Shown piece by piece: positions 41,285-52,833 of a stretch of 64,000 nt of DNA. Both the position numbers and the translations under genes were made by a program. The notes below the pieces were generated by a model. The model saw only the letters and a program-made list of their open reading frames with translations, searched no databases and had not been told where the DNA came from. Source of the stretch: Sceloporus undulatus (Eukaryota > Chordata > Lepidosauria > Squamata > Phrynosomatidae). The stretch is taken from NCBI RefSeq assembly GCF_019175285.1, contig NC_056527.1:118052016-118116015 (forward strand), read 5' to 3'. Within the stretch, counting starts at the first letter, position 1. Every line of letters begins with the position of its first letter.

Positions 41285-41850
41285 GATATGCAAAGGGATC
41301 TTGCAGCACCTTTGAGACTAACTGGAAGAACTTGGTAGCATGATCTTTCATAGACTTGAGCCTACAAAAGGCATCATTATCTTTTCTAATGAATCTTGCC
41401 TTCACAAGTACACCAGCCTTATTTGAACCATCTTGGCTTCCAGGGAGAGTTCAAGCTTGATCACTTCTAGTAGGACCCATCTGTTTGTCTTTTTGGCTGT
41501 CCATGGGATTCTAGACTTCTGTTTTCTTGACTGCAGTCTCTGTTCTGATCAATGTTTGATCCTAGGTATGGGAAATCCTTGACTATTTCCATTTGCACAT
41601 TGTCTCGGATGAATTTAGATCATCCATGGTCAAAGTCAGTAGTCAGAGATTTCCCATACCTTGGATCAAATACTGATCAGAGCAGAGACTGCAGCCAAGA
41701 AACCAGAAGTCTAGGACTGGGGAAGGGCAGCTATGAAAGAACTAGACATGATCCTAAAGAGTAAAGATATACAGCTGAGTTCTGCCTATAAAGTGCCATG
41801 GAAACTTATGGTGCTATATAAATAAACATTAATAATAATAGTAATAATAA
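41285..41850. mobile_element. Broken RTE/BovB pieces and another repeat
   Basis: AAGGGATCTTGCAGCACCTT repeat to about 41370, then head-to-head RTE fragments: GGGAAATCCTTGACTATTTC on the minus strand and, in plus, VVRDFPYLGSNTDQSRDCSQ then SYERTRHDPKE (about 41630-41765). Confidence 0.65.
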
Positions 41851-41851
41851 T

Positions 41852-42088
41852 TAATAATTTGTTTTATTTATATACCGCTATTCCAAAGATCATAGCGGTG
41901 AACAGCAAGTAAGCTAATTAGCAAGTAAGCTAATTTGCCCCCAACAGTCTGGGTACTCATTTTAGCTCCCTCCTCGGAAGGATGCAAGCCTGAGTCGAGC
42001 TTGGGCCCTTTTGCTGGTCTTGAACTCGCAACCTTGTGGTTTTGAGTGAATGGCTGCAGTACGGGCATTTGACCACTGCGCCACCAGT
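41852..42088 (-). mobile_element. tRNA-derived SINE (second family)
   Basis: Minus strand: ACTGGTGGCGCAGTGGTCAA (A box), GGTTGCGAGTTCAAGACC (B box), GGATGCAAGCC complement, then AGCGGTATATAAATAAAA tail. Different from the Sauria family in head and tail. Confidence 0.75.
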
Positions 42089-42107
42089 ATTAGTAATAAT
42101 AATAATA

Positions 42108-42337
42108 CAGTTGGCTCTCCTTATCCATGGACTTTTTTATTCATGGATTCAAGCATCAATGGCTTGAAAATATTCCAAAAAAGTATAAATTCCAAACAGC
42201 AAACCTTGATTTTTCATTTTGCATAGGGGACACCATTTTGCTCTGCCATTGTATTTAATGGGACTTGAGCATCCACGGATTTTGTTATCCACAGGGGATC
42301 CTGGAACCAAACCCCAGCAGATAACAAGGACCCACTG
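42108..42337. mobile_element. Tigger-like MITE, full length
   Basis: CAGTTGGCTCTCCTTATCC to AAGGACCCACTG with TA at 42106-42107 and 42338-42339; TCCATGGA/ATCCACGG inner repeats. Reference copy for this family in the window. Confidence 0.8.
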
Positions 42338-42349
42338 TAATTGAGGTTT

Positions 42350-42712
42350 ATCGTAAGGGGCCCTAAAACAGGCCCGTTGCGTTACAAAACAGGTGTGCGC
42401 ACAGGTGCGCATGGACCGGGATGGGGCTAGGGACCATATTTTACTGCACACTGGAACACCACCACTGCCGCCGGGCGTTCCAATTGCGTCCTCCCTCCAT
42501 TCCAGAGGGCGCGATTTCTGTGAACGCTTTAGAACAGTTCTCAGAATTCGTGTCCTCTGGAACGGAGGGAGGACGCAACTGGAACGCCCGGCGGCAGCGG
42601 AGACATTCCAGTGTGCAGTAAAATATGGTCCCTAGCTCCATCCCATTCCATGCACGCCTGTGCACGCACCAGTTTTGTAACACAACGGGCCCGTTTTAGG
42701 GCCTGTGCATTA
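42350..42712. mobile_element. Near-perfect ~360-bp palindrome (MITE)
   Basis: Left arm GGGGCCCTAAAACAGGCCCG, ACCATATTTTACTGCACACT and GGGCGTTCCA are mirrored by TGGAACGCCC, AGTGTGCAGTAAAATATGGT and CGGGCCCGTTTTAGGGCC. The hinge is near 42530-42545. Both strands therefore show almost the same reading frames. No transposase. Confidence 0.9.
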
Positions 42713-42719
42713 TTTTCTT

Positions 42720-43125
42720 TATGTTTCATATTAGACCTGTCTTTGCACTTTCTTCCTTGACCTTCCTTAGTCATTGTTCCAAGCCTCTGATGTTTCCCAC
42801 TAGTAATATGGTGTCACCTGCTTATATTGTTGATCTTCCTTCCTCCTATCTTCACTTCTCCTTCTTCTGAGTCTATCCCTGCTCTTCGTATGGTATTTTC
42901 TGCATACAAGTTGAACAGATTGGGCAAAAGGATGCAGCCTTGCTTGGCCCCTTTGCCAATAGGGAACCATTCTGTTTCCCCATATTCTGTTCTAACAGTA
43001 GCTTCTTGTCCTAAATGCAGATTCCTCATGAGGACTATCAGATTTGTGTTGGCACTCCCATGTGAAGCGTTCCATAGCTTTTTGTGGTCTATGCAGACAA
43101 AGGCTTTGCTCTAATCTAGAAAACG
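42720..43125 (-). mobile_element. BovB/RTE LINE fragment
   Basis: Minus strand reads MRNLHLGQEATVRTEYGETE, IGKGAKQGCILLPNLFNLY and KIGGRKINN, the RTE palm region; 5' and 3' truncated. Confidence 0.9.
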
Positions 43126-43132
43126 CATGCTA

Positions 43133-43472
43133 AGAGCCAGTGGGGTGTAGTGGTTTGAGCATTGGACTACAACTCTGAAGACCAGGGTTCAAGTGGCTCG
43201 GTCTTGTAAACTCACTGGGTGATCTTAGGCAAGTCACACTCTCTCAGCCTCAGAGGAATGCAATGGCAAACTCCTTGTGAAGAAACCTGCCAAGAAACCC
43301 CTATGGCCACCTGTCGGGTATGCTTTGATTGAGAGTTCCTGCATGGCAGACTGGGGTTGAACTGGATGGCCTTTGGGGTCTCTTCCAACTCTATTATTCT
43401 ATGACTCTAGGTATGTCTTAGGGTTGACATAAGTTGGAAATGACCGGAAGGCACACAACAACAAGAACAACA
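43133..43472 (+). mobile_element. Sauria SINE split by CR1
   Basis: AGAGCCAGTGGGGTGTAGTG head to GAAACCCCTATGG, then CR1, then AGGTATGTCTTAGGGTTGAC tail and (AAC)n. Confidence 0.9.
43307..43410 (+). mobile_element. CR1 3' terminus inserted in the SINE
   Basis: TATGCTTTGATTGAGAGTTC, GAACTGGATGGCCTTTGGGG and TCTATTATTCTATGACTCT: the last ~100 bp of CR1 with its octamer tail. Confidence 0.9.
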
Positions 43473-43639
43473 AGGCCTTCTGGAGGCTAAAGGCTATTCA
43501 TTGGTGGAAAGTGTCTCCAGAAAAGTAGCAGTGGTGTTGGAATCTCAGAGTTTGGTGGTCCCTCTCAAGATGGTCCTTGGGGATCCCTTCCAACTGGATG
43601 ATGCTTTCACCCCATTAACCTATGTCTAAACCAATTTTA

Positions 43640-43885
43640 GGCTGCATCCACACTGGAGAAATATCCTGGTTTGGTACGGCTTTATCTGCCCTGGCTCAAG
43701 GCTATGGAATTCTGGGAGTTGGAGTTTGTTGTGGGGTCCAAAGTGGAGCGGAGCTTCATAGCGTTCAGCCAGGGTCTGCTCTGGACCCCACAACATACTC
43801 CAGCTCCCAGAATTCCATAGCCTTGAGCCAGGATGCTGAAAAAGCAGTGCCAAACCAAGTTATTTCTCCAGTGTGGATGGAGCCA
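43640..43885. mobile_element. Palindromic MITE, full length
   Basis: GGCTGCATCCACACTGGAGA to CCAGTGTGGATGGAGCC, with GGAATTCTGGGAGTTGGAG against CCAGCTCCCAGAATTCC inside. Confidence 0.85.
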
Positions 43886-44400
43886 TAGAAAACACTCTCA
43901 GAGAATCCAGGGCTTTCCTGAAGCCCAGCCTTCTTTCGTCACACTCTTTTGAGTCCCTGTTTTCTATGGCATTTGTTTCTTTCTCTCATCCTTCCAATAT
44001 GCACAAGCGTACATAATCTCACACCATGTGGAACTACTGGGGGGCAAAATTGTGTGCAAACACACACAAGCACACACGCACACTCACATCACGCCCTGCA
44101 AACCCTCTATGATTATTTCATCAGCATTACATAATTTCCTGCTGCTCTTTTCTCTCTTTTTTTGGTTTCAATTAAATTTTAATAAGAAAGAGCATGGCAG
44201 GGAGTGGGCCATTACTATAGAAGAGCAAACAGAAAACTCACAACGCATCTGTCTCGGACACGGCACGCGGCAAAAAGCAAAAGGTACAATATGTACAGAG
44301 AGTTGCGAGCAAAAAGCAGAATCTTGTGCAGTTTTTGGACAGTAAGAGGGACGGACGAATGGACTCTGGCCTGCCCTTGCTGGCAGATTAGGATATGTGC
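43886..44400. other. Unique non-coding DNA
   Basis: Includes a CACACA-rich patch near 44060-44090 and AT-rich unique sequence. No gene seen. Confidence 0.4.
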
Positions 44401-45235
44401 CATAAGATAAGCAGGCTTGGACACAAGAGAAAGAGGAATGAAAACAGGAGGAAGGAATATCAACAATCTAAGATATGTAGACGACACCATAAGACTAGCA
44501 GAAAACCTCAAAGACCTGGAACAACTACTAAGGAAGATCAAGGAAGAAAGTGCAAAGGCAGGCCTACTGTTGAACAGAAAGAGAACAAAAATAATGACCA
44601 CGGAAAATTTACACAAATTCAACCTAGACAATGAGGAAATAGAAGTAGTAAAAGAGTTCTCATCCTTGGGATCTAATATGGATCACAGCAAGGAGAGCAG
44701 TCAAGGAACGAGAAGACGATAGGAATGGGGAGGGCAGCTATGAAAGAATTAGAAAAGAGCATAAAATGCAAAGATATGCAACTGAGCACAAAAGGTTAGA
44801 ATCACACAAGCCATCATATTCCCCATCACCTTGCATGGATGTGACAACTGGACAATTAAGAAAGAAGATAGGAAGAAAACCAACTCATTTGAGATAATGT
44901 GGGGCTGGAGAAGAGTGCTGAGGACCCCGTGGATGGCTAAGAAATACAAACAAATGGGTCCTAGAGCAGATCAAGCCTGAAATCTCCCTGGAAGCCAAGA
45001 TGATAAAGTTGAGGTTGCCATACTTTAGTCACATCATGAGAGGGAATGGCTCACTGGAAAAGACAATAGTGCTAGGAAAGTGATGTAAAAAGAGAGGAGG
45101 ACCACATGGACTTTATGATGAAGGTTATGGGTCTGAATCTGCCGGACCTGAGCAGAGCAGTGGAGGATGGGGTCCTGGAGCTCAATCACAGAGTTGCCAT
45201 GGGTCGAGAGGGCAGTTGACAACAACAACAACAAA
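44400..45235 (+). mobile_element. BovB/RTE LINE, C-terminal half
   Basis: Reads GRNINNLRYVDDTIRLAENL (YVDD catalytic motif), LRKIKEESAKAGLLLNRKRT, KEFSSLGSNMDHSKESSQGT, later CDNWTIKKEDRKKTNSFEIM and the 3' end with (AAC)n near 45225. Interrupted frames; the largest RTE piece in the window. Confidence 0.9.
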
Positions 45236-46084
45236 ACTATGGGATTAATGTCATTTTGCAACTGGGTACAACGCCTGGCGCATGACCCGACGCGCAAGCC
45301 CAAGCAATGGCAGCTCCTCTTCCAAGGTCCCCTGCTGCAGGTGCTACAAACGGATCCCGGGCCTCTCTCTTTCTCTGCATAATTCAACACTTCTTGGCAT
45401 CTGCCTTCAAGAGAGACAGCTCATAAATCAGGCCTTTGGGGAAGCCAAGAACAATTCCCCCTTCTCCTTCCTTCCCAGGACAGGACAGAGAGGAGAGGGA
45501 CGCAGGGCGATGGGTCTCCTCGGAGCAGCAAGTCCCTTTGCACCCTTTGCTCTCCAGCATCTCTCCTTCTACAAGGCCCAGGGGGTCCTGCTCCCCCCAA
45601 AACTTGTTCAATTGGTGTCTCGATTCTAAGCATGTAAAAGATATGAATCAGGGGGGGGGGGGGAATAAACGGACTGAACGGAGGCTATATGGGGTGCTGG
45701 CACCCTTCCTTCTTTCCCACCCTGTTGCAGCCCTATGGCGGCCTGTGAGATCCTGCCATTGATCTGTAGCACTTCTATCAAATGGCTCCCAGGTTGAGAA
45801 TCAGCAGCTGTCCTGCTTCCCATCGATCCGCAGACCACCAGCCTTGCAAACACAGGCAAGAGAAGGTGATTTAAGGGCCAGGAGTGTGTGTAGGTGTGTG
45901 TGTACATGTCTCTGTTTAACCAGAATACCACTTTCCTAAAGAGGCACTGGGATCCACCCTTTTTGTCCATTTACTTTCAGGAAAGTGTGCAAATGGTGAA
46001 GGAAGATACGAGCTCAGAGACATCTTTTTCTTTCTCCGCTTGTAGTCCACAGACAGGTTCTGGGGAGTTAGGTTTACAGAATCT
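45236..46084. other. Unique DNA with poly-G
   Basis: A run of about 14 G lies at 45650-45663. No exon recognised. Confidence 0.4.
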
Positions 46085-46469
46085 CAGAGTTGGAAGGGAC
46101 TCCAAGGGCCATCTACTCCAACCACCTTTGTACAAATACTCAGTTTAGGGTGGTGTCCGCATGGAGGAAAATAAATGTTCCTACCCCATTGCCGCACCAT
46201 TCAGGTGATGCATGGAGGCAAGGCAGGTGGAGCACAGGCCCAATTTGTGCTCCATGGCGATTCTCTGGAGTAAAAAGAGTCCCCTTTTCTTCTGGATCAG
46301 GGCAGAAACTCTGGAGAATCCCCCAGACTGCAGGCCAGTGTGGGGATGGAGGGAAGATTATCTGCAGGTGAGTCAGCTACTGGTTTCTTCCCATCTCAAA
46401 CTTCCACCTCCTCAGCCCAGAACTTCCACTTTCAGATTTGCACAGTTTCTTCTGCACCATTCCTTTTGC

Positions 46470-46982
46470 AGATCTCCTCACTTGGAATCCTGGGTCCAGT
46501 TCTGGGCACCACAATTCAGAAAGGATCTCTGGAGAAGCTGGAGCCATGTGTCCAGAGGAAGGTGACCAAAATGGTGAAGGGTCTGGAAACCATAAAGCCC
46601 TATGAAGAGAGACTTAGGGAGCTGGGGATGTTTAGCCTGGAGAAGAGAAGGTTAAGAGGTGATATGATAGCCCTGTTTAAGTGTTTGAAGGGATGCCATG
46701 TTGAGGAGGGAGCAAGCCTGTTTTCTGCTGCTCCAGAGACTAGGACCCGGAGCAATGGATGCAAGTGACAGGATGTGAGGAAGACCCTCCTGATTGTAAG
46801 AGCTGTTCGACAGTGGAAGGCAAGCTGCTTTGGAGTGTAGTGAAGTCTCCTTCTTTGGACATTTTTAAACAATTACTTTAAAACATTTTAGAGTAATTGT
46901 CACAAGGAATGCTTGGATTGTGTCTTCCTGCATGGCAGAAAGGAGTTGGATTAAATGGCCCTTGGGGTCTCTTCCAACTCTG
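46470..46982 (+). mobile_element. CR1 LINE 3' end
   Basis: Frame reads [39 protein letters not shown] and [20 protein letters not shown], then 3' region to TCTTCCAACTCT, where the next element is inserted. A CR1 tail remnant also lies at about 46080-46135. Confidence 0.9.
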
Positions 46983-47275
46983 GAGTTTATCACACTGGGG
47001 CTAATTTTGGCATTAAAGCATCCTGCAAATGAAGTGGAAATGGCAAGTAATTGCACGAATGATTCTCACACAATTGCGCCAATAAAGCAATATCAGAAAT
47101 CAATTGTCACTGAAATCCCAATAGTAAAAAGATGTGTGTTAATGCTTCTTTGTGACGACTCTAATGGTGGGTTTTGTGCGACGTCATGTAAAATCGTTTC
47201 GCATAATTATGCAATTTTTCCTTGATATTCATGGGATAAACTCCTGATCTCCTTCGTGTGATAAATTCCTATGTT
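46983..47275. mobile_element. TIR element (GGAGTTTATCACAC termini), copy 2
   Basis: GGAGTTTATCACACTGGGGC to CGTGTGATAAATTCC, inserted in the octamer tail of the CR1 copy; same family as 19176-19490. Confidence 0.8.
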
Positions 47276-47364
47276 TCTATGGGCATGTAGATCACACAAC
47301 AGTATTATTATTACAGCACACCGATGTAAAATGGATTGCACAAGTGCAGACGCAGCCTAAAGCA

Positions 47365-47530
47365 CCCCTGAAAAGATGCCCATCTAGCCTCTGTTTGGAA
47401 ACCTCCAAAGAAACAGAGTCCATCACACTCCGAGGCAGCAGCATCTTCCACTGTCAAACAGCTCTTACGGTCAAGAAGGTCTTCCTAATGTTTAGGTGGA
47501 ATATTTCTTCTCGTATTTTGAATCCAGGTT
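47365..47530 (-). mobile_element. CR1 3' fragment
   Basis: AAAGATGCCCATCTAGCCTC and CACTGTCAAACAGCTCTTAC on the plus strand are reversed CR1. Confidence 0.8.
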
Positions 47531-47899
47531 GGGAAGCCAGCTGCCTGCATCTCTGCTGGGTGCCATGGTGGCATCTGCAAATACATTTGGATTGGCTCTT
47601 GCAATAATAGCTGGGTGCATTACAGAGACTAATGGTTGCGCCATTAAGCAGATGGGGAGAACTGAGGCATAGACTGAGAATGAGAGATGAAGAAAGACAA
47701 AAGTGGACCCGCCAGTTCCTAATCCAATTCTCACATTCCACAGGTAAACTACAACATTAACAACAGCACTCTGCACATGCTCACTTTCCTTTTGGCTCTT
47801 TATGAACAGCTCCAGAGCTTTCTGTTGCTGAAGAATCAAATCAAAAATAGTTTCTGGTCCTGAATTTGCTTCTGAATAAAACCCTTCTCCCTCCGCTAG

Positions 47900-48065
47900 A
47901 TCGGCCCATTCTATGGGATCTTGGGATTTGTAGTTTTCCAGGTCCTTTAGCTGTTTTTTGCCAAAGCATGCTAGTAGAAAACTACAAATCCTGGGATTTT
48001 GTAGGACACAGCCGTGGCAGTTAAACCCGTTTCAAGCTGCATTATTTCTACTCTATAGATGCTCC
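47900..48065. mobile_element. Palindromic MITE, partial
   Basis: GGGATCTTGGGATTTGTAGTT and AACTACAAATCCTGGGAT form the inverted core; right arm ends ATTATTTCTACTCTATAGATG. Confidence 0.7.
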
Positions 48066-48322
48066 CTGATGTCATCCTAAATGTTGTCGTCTGTGGTTTC
48101 AAACTGTTTCAACCTTCTTGGACCATTTTTAAAATTCATCCAATGGCTAAATGCGTTTCTGGTCTGTTTCGAGGATTTCTTCCTCTTTGAAAGCCTGAAC
48201 TGAGTTTTGCTTGTTTTAAATTGGTTCTGTAGCTGAAGCGAGAACCATCTGTACTACTTCCAGGGCCCTAGAATAGAAAGAGGGGCAGGAGAGAAATGCT
48301 TCAATCAATGAAGAAAGACACA

Positions 48323-48555
48323 CAGCTGGCCCTCCATATCCACGGATTCTGCATCCACAGATTCAGCTATCCATGACTTGAAAATATTGTCCCCAAAAAA
48401 TAATTCCCAAAAGCAAACGTTGTTCTTGCCATTTTATATAAAGGATGCCATTTCACTGTGGCATTGTATTTCATGGGATTTGAGCATCCATAGATTTTGC
48501 TATCGGGGGGGGGGGGCCTGGAACCAAAGCCCAGTGGATACCAAGGGCCCACTAG
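48323..48555. mobile_element. Tigger-like MITE
   Basis: CAGCTGGCCCTCCATATCCA to AAGGGCCCACTAG; a G run of about 12 lies at 48506-48517. Confidence 0.75.
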
Positions 48556-49500
48556 AACAAAAAAACCCTGGCTTGTTGAAGCAGCAAAGCCATGTCTTTG
48601 TTCTTGTGGGGGGCATTGGGACTGGCAAGCAGAGTCTTCCATTAGGGGGCGCCAGTTCTGCCTCCAAAGGGCCCCAGCATTGGAGAATCCGAGGTGCAGA
48701 GTGGAACCTCTAGGGGGCACTGTCTGCAATCCCCGATTTGGTTTTTTGGGAGTTTTTTTTTTTTTTGGAGGGGGGATGCCCTTTACTTTGCAAAAGGGGA
48801 TTCCTAGTTAGTGGCCATAGGGGGCTTTGTGGGGCATTCCTCCCCCTCTCTCCCTCCCCTCCCACCCCAAAGACTGCATTTTAACCCATAGGATCCCTTC
48901 CATTCTCCCTTCCAAAACCCCTGTCTGACTTTGGGAACAGCCCCCCCCTTCCATTCCTCCCCTCCATTTATCATGACTCATTACATTTCCGAGTTCCTTT
49001 GGAGCCTCATCCAAAGGTACAACAGCCTCCCAAAAAGCCACCCCCCATCCTCAACCTTTGGAGTCCCCTCTTATCCCTCCATGGCATGATGGGGAAAATA
49101 ATAATAATAATAATAATAATAACTGCAGGTCATTGGGGTGGGAAGCTAGGAAGCCAAACACAATCAGGACCGGCTGGTGATCTCTGTGTAGGTATACACA
49201 CACACACACACATATACACTGTATATATGTTGCATATATATGTAATATATACAGTAGATAGATAGAGAGAGAGAGCACATATGCTGACTGGATTTCTTAA
49301 ACCTTGCAAAAAGACATCCCTTTCTCCATGGGGAGGGGTCTGGTCCTATGAGGAAGACCCTTCTCCCCATTGATCCCCAGAGACAGCAAAGCGGCAAAGT
49401 CCCCCTGCCATTGAAGAAGGAAGCATTTTCTCTAGATGCCAAAGATGCCAAAGGCACCTTCTGTGCCAAGGATGCTTGGCTGCCTTCCTCTTCTTACAGA
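48556..49500. other. Non-coding with microsatellites
   Basis: AGGGGGC-type motifs near 48640 and 48710, T-run near 48755, (AAT)n at 49098-49122, (AC)n near 49196-49212 and a GATA/GAGA patch near 49255-49275. No gene recognised. Confidence 0.5.
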
Positions 49501-50572
49501 CCTTGCTGGGGAAAGTCCTTTCCTTCCATAGGGGTGCGGGGTGGGATGTCCTTCAGAATGGCCCCCTCCCTCTTTGCTGGCTTTGTCATGGGTGTGTGAC
49601 AGCATCTCTCTCTCTCTCTCTCTCTCCATTTCTCCATTCCTTCCTTCCTTCCCACCCCTCCCTTTTTGTCTGCTCCATTCCCTCGCTCCTCGCTGTGCCA
49701 CACGCACCAAGAGAGAGAGACACACCACACACACCCTCGACACACCCTTGCACAGACATTCACACTCACAGACACAGAGGCAGCTGCTGCTGGTGCTGAG
49801 CATCCCTTGGGTTGCCCATCCCTTTTCCCTCCTGGGGGTCTTTTCCATCTTTCTTCTTCTCCTTCTCTCTCTGGTGTCCCCTTTGCCCACCTTCTCCTCC
49901 TCCTCCTCCTCCCAATTAACCTCTGAAGCTCTGAAGGACATTGGGGTCTCCTCCACGCCTCCCTCATCTTTTTTCCGGAGCAAGGAAACCGGAGCACCAG
50001 CCATGAAGAAAGAGCGAAAGAGAGAAAGAAGGAAGGAGCACTGAAGGGATCAATTTTTGAAAAAGAGAGAGAGTCGGACAGACCGAGAGAGCACCAACCC
50101 TCCTCTATCCTCTTTTGTCCAGAATCCCTTCTTTATTAGGACTTTTGGCATCCGCCTGACACCGATGAGGCTCTTCCAGAGGATGGCATCTCATTTTAAT
50201 AATCCTTATAAATACATATTTATATAGATCATTTTCTTTTTCTTCTTCTTTTTTCCCCCCTTCTCTTTCTCTCTCAGTCATTCTCAGGACATCTTTCCCT
50301 TTCTCCGGCTGAGATTGGTACCCAGGAGTGTACAGGCACCTTGAATTTTCTTCCTGATCCTGGAAATTGACAGAGAAGCGACCTGCCTTCCTTCCTACAC
50401 CCTACTTTTCCGGGACAAGTTGACCTGCAATCCGTAACCAGGAGAGCGTGAGGAAGAAAAGAACGAAATACGGCCAGAGAAGGAGAAGAAGAAGTGGGCT
50501 TGATTCTGGCCCTGACCCATCCTCTCCTTTTCCCCCTGGGACCTGTCCCTATTGCCTCCGGATGGGGCAGGT
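49500..50572 (+). promoter_or_regulatory. FGF11: FGF11 promoter and 5' leader
   Basis: About 1 kb of low-repeat DNA before the FGF11 start: (CT)n at 49603-49625, CACAC-rich and pyrimidine-rich tracts, and a TATA-like TTATAAATA at 50206-50214, 359 bp before the ATG. The region 50280-50572 is CpG-bearing and fits a 5' untranslated leader. The true start site is not visible. Confidence 0.5.
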
Positions 50573-50765
50573 ATGGCCGCATTAGCCAGTTCCCTCATCC
50601 GGCAAAAACGGGAAATCCGGGACCCCGTGGCCAGCCGGCCTGTTTCCACCCAGAGGAAGGTTTGCCCCCGTGGCACCAAATCCCTATGCCAGAAACAGCT
50701 GCTTATTTTAATCTCCAAAGTCAGACTGTGCGGGGGTCGAAAGGGCCGGCTGGAAAAAACGCCGG
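50573..50765 (+). CDS. FGF11: FGF11 (FHF3) coding exon 1
   Basis: Encodes [20 protein letters not shown], ending in [19 protein letters not shown] plus one base before GGTAAGTC. Human FGF11 starts [20 protein letters not shown] and has [20 protein letters not shown], identical here but for one residue in each part; the exon length (193 coding bases, phase-1 donor) matches the FHF A-type first exon. FHF proteins lack a signal peptide, stay inside the cell and bind voltage-gated sodium channel C-termini; the A-type N-terminus, basic and with ASSLIRQKR, acts in the paralogues as a channel-inactivating particle. Exon 2, which begins the beta-trefoil (LKGIVTKLFCR in human), is not in the window, so intron 1 exceeds 13.2 kb. 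Confidence 0.97.
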
Positions 50766-51929
50766 GTAAGTCATGTCCCTGGGATCGGTCGGTCCTTCTC
50801 TCCGAGGAAGGAGCAAAGATGGGGGTACTGACACCCTTCAAATCCTTTTTATGGCCTCCCCCAGTTTCCTTGGTTCTCTTCTGGTTTGGTGTCCAAGTGT
50901 ATCTTCTCTAGACTGTTTGCAAACTGCAGTGTCTCAGGGTCAACTGCAGGGGGCATCCTTCTGTTGTGGTTGGTGAGGTCTGTTTGCACAATTGTGTTCT
51001 TTTTGGGACAGTGGGAGCAGATGATGCTGAGGATGAGAGCTTATGAACCTGCTTCTGGGGATCATCCATCCATCCCATCCTTTAAAACAGACTTTTTGCA
51101 AGAGGCAGTTCCAGGGGTCAGCTGCAGGGAGCGCTGGTCTGTTGTGGTTTATGTGGACTTACCTGCAATACTCAGGGTGAGCTGCAGGGGGCATTGTGCA
51201 ATGTTTGGTAATTGGACAGATTGATGCTTTGTTTTACCAGAGTCACCACTAGGGGGCATTGCTCAACTGCATGATTGTAAAGCATTTTTGTGTATAACTA
51301 TCCAAGCAGACAGGAATAAGTGCTTCCATTCATGTCTCGAAAATGGGCACCATCGCATGCATGTGCAGAAAGGTTTGCCATAGAGGGTTTTAATAACCTC
51401 ACAATCTAAAAGTTCAGAATATCCAGGAACGGAGGAATTGCTTGAATTTATTCTAGGGACTGTTTTGTTCAGAGCCCCCTATTGGCTAAAAACGTGATTG
51501 CAACAGAAATTTGCCCTTTTTAAACCAAATTAAAATATGAAAACCGATAAGATAGCACAGAGAGACGGTTTAATGAGGGATGGGAAAAGGAAGGGGGGAT
51601 AGACCGATGGATAAAAGCAATAAAGTGGAAATGGGGTGGGCAGGTAAGGGAAGGAAGAGATGAGAGAGGCGAATTCGAAACATCCACACGCTGGTCCACG
51701 CAAATCTCTGTGTTGTTTTCGTTCTGGTAAATATTTCACGAAGATCCTGGCTTAAGGATATTTCCATGGAATAAATCGACAGACCTTGGCTATATTTATA
51801 ATACTGTGAACAGAAATTCTGCAAGCAATCCTTTTCCTGACTTACCTGCTTGGTTGTTGTTGTTGTTGTTGTTGTTGATATTGGCCGGTATCCTGGTTGC
51901 GTATGTGTGCGTGCAAAATCAAATTCATG

Positions 51930-52070
51930 TGAATTCATTTGCAGCAGTGGAATAAACTGAGAACGAAGGCAGAAAGCGGGAGGAGGAAAAAGAAACCAGG
52001 ATCTTTTAAAAAGCAGTGAGAAGGCAGAGGATTAATCTGGATTATCCTTGCCACATTGGGACTAATTGGT
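51930..52070 (-). repeat. Interspersed repeat family R
   Basis: ATTTGCAGCAGTGGAATAAA, GAAACCAGGATCTTTTAAAA and GGCAGAGGATTAATCTGG; reverse of 39540-39680. Confidence 0.5.
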
Positions 52071-52292
52071 GTGCATCTTCACTGTCGAAATAATGCAGTT
52101 TGACACCACATTAACTGCCATGGCTCTATTCTACGGAATCCTGGGATTTGTCGTTTTGTGAAGCACCAGCTTTCTTTGGCAGAGAAGGCAAAAGACCTTG
52201 CAAAACTACAAATCCCAGGGCTCCATAGAATGGAGCAACAGCACTAAAAGTGGGGTTAAGATGCGTTATATCCAGTGTAGATGCACCCCTAG
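52068..52292. mobile_element. Palindromic MITE, full length
   Basis: GTGTGCATCTTCACTGTCGA to CCAGTGTAGATGCACCCC, with GGGATTTGTCGTTTTG against AACTACAAATCCCAG. Confidence 0.8.
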
Positions 52293-52394
52293 ATTGTGAT
52301 ATAGGGTCTCGGCTCGGCCAATGTTTGTATAATTTAGGAGCCTTGAATCCCCCAAAGTCTCCCCCACAGACTCACCTTTTTATTTTGGAGATGG

Positions 52395-52495
52395 TAAGCA
52401 AGCTCAGCCACAGACGCTGGTGAAACGTCAGGAAGAAACTCTTCTAGAGCATGGCCACAGAGCCCGAAAAACCCACCAGAAACTAAGCTCAGGAT
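52395..52495 (+). mobile_element. Second, truncated copy of the hammerhead-bearing repeat
   Basis: CACAGACGCTGGTGAAACGT, CAGGAAGAAACTCTTCTAGA and GCATGGCCACAGAGCCCG; lacks the CTGAAGA box of 33970-34014. Confidence 0.6.
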
Positions 52496-52777
52496 GGGTA
52501 GTGTGTTGTCGTTTTCATTAAAACACCCAGAATCCCCCAGGCAAAGAATACTGGAAGTTGGAGTCCACAACCCCAATCTGAAGAAAACAAATGGGGTGAT
52601 TAGAGAGCGGTGTTTGCAGGGAGCGTCTCTCGATTCCAGGCCCTGGCTCTCAGTGCACAACCGGTCCCAATAAGGCTGGTCATTTGAGTGAAATTTTAAT
52701 ATAATTTGTAATTTGTAATGTAATTTTGATGTAACTTTCGGGGAAAGTCAGTGCACTTTGAACCCAGATATCAACTG

Positions 52778-52786
52778 TATGAATTG

Positions 52787-52833
<47 letters not shown>

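Noticed and set aside
49432-50004. 190-codon antisense frame upstream of FGF11
   Set aside because: Arg/Glu/Lys-rich translation of the reverse of pyrimidine-rich promoter DNA; no splice sites or homology.
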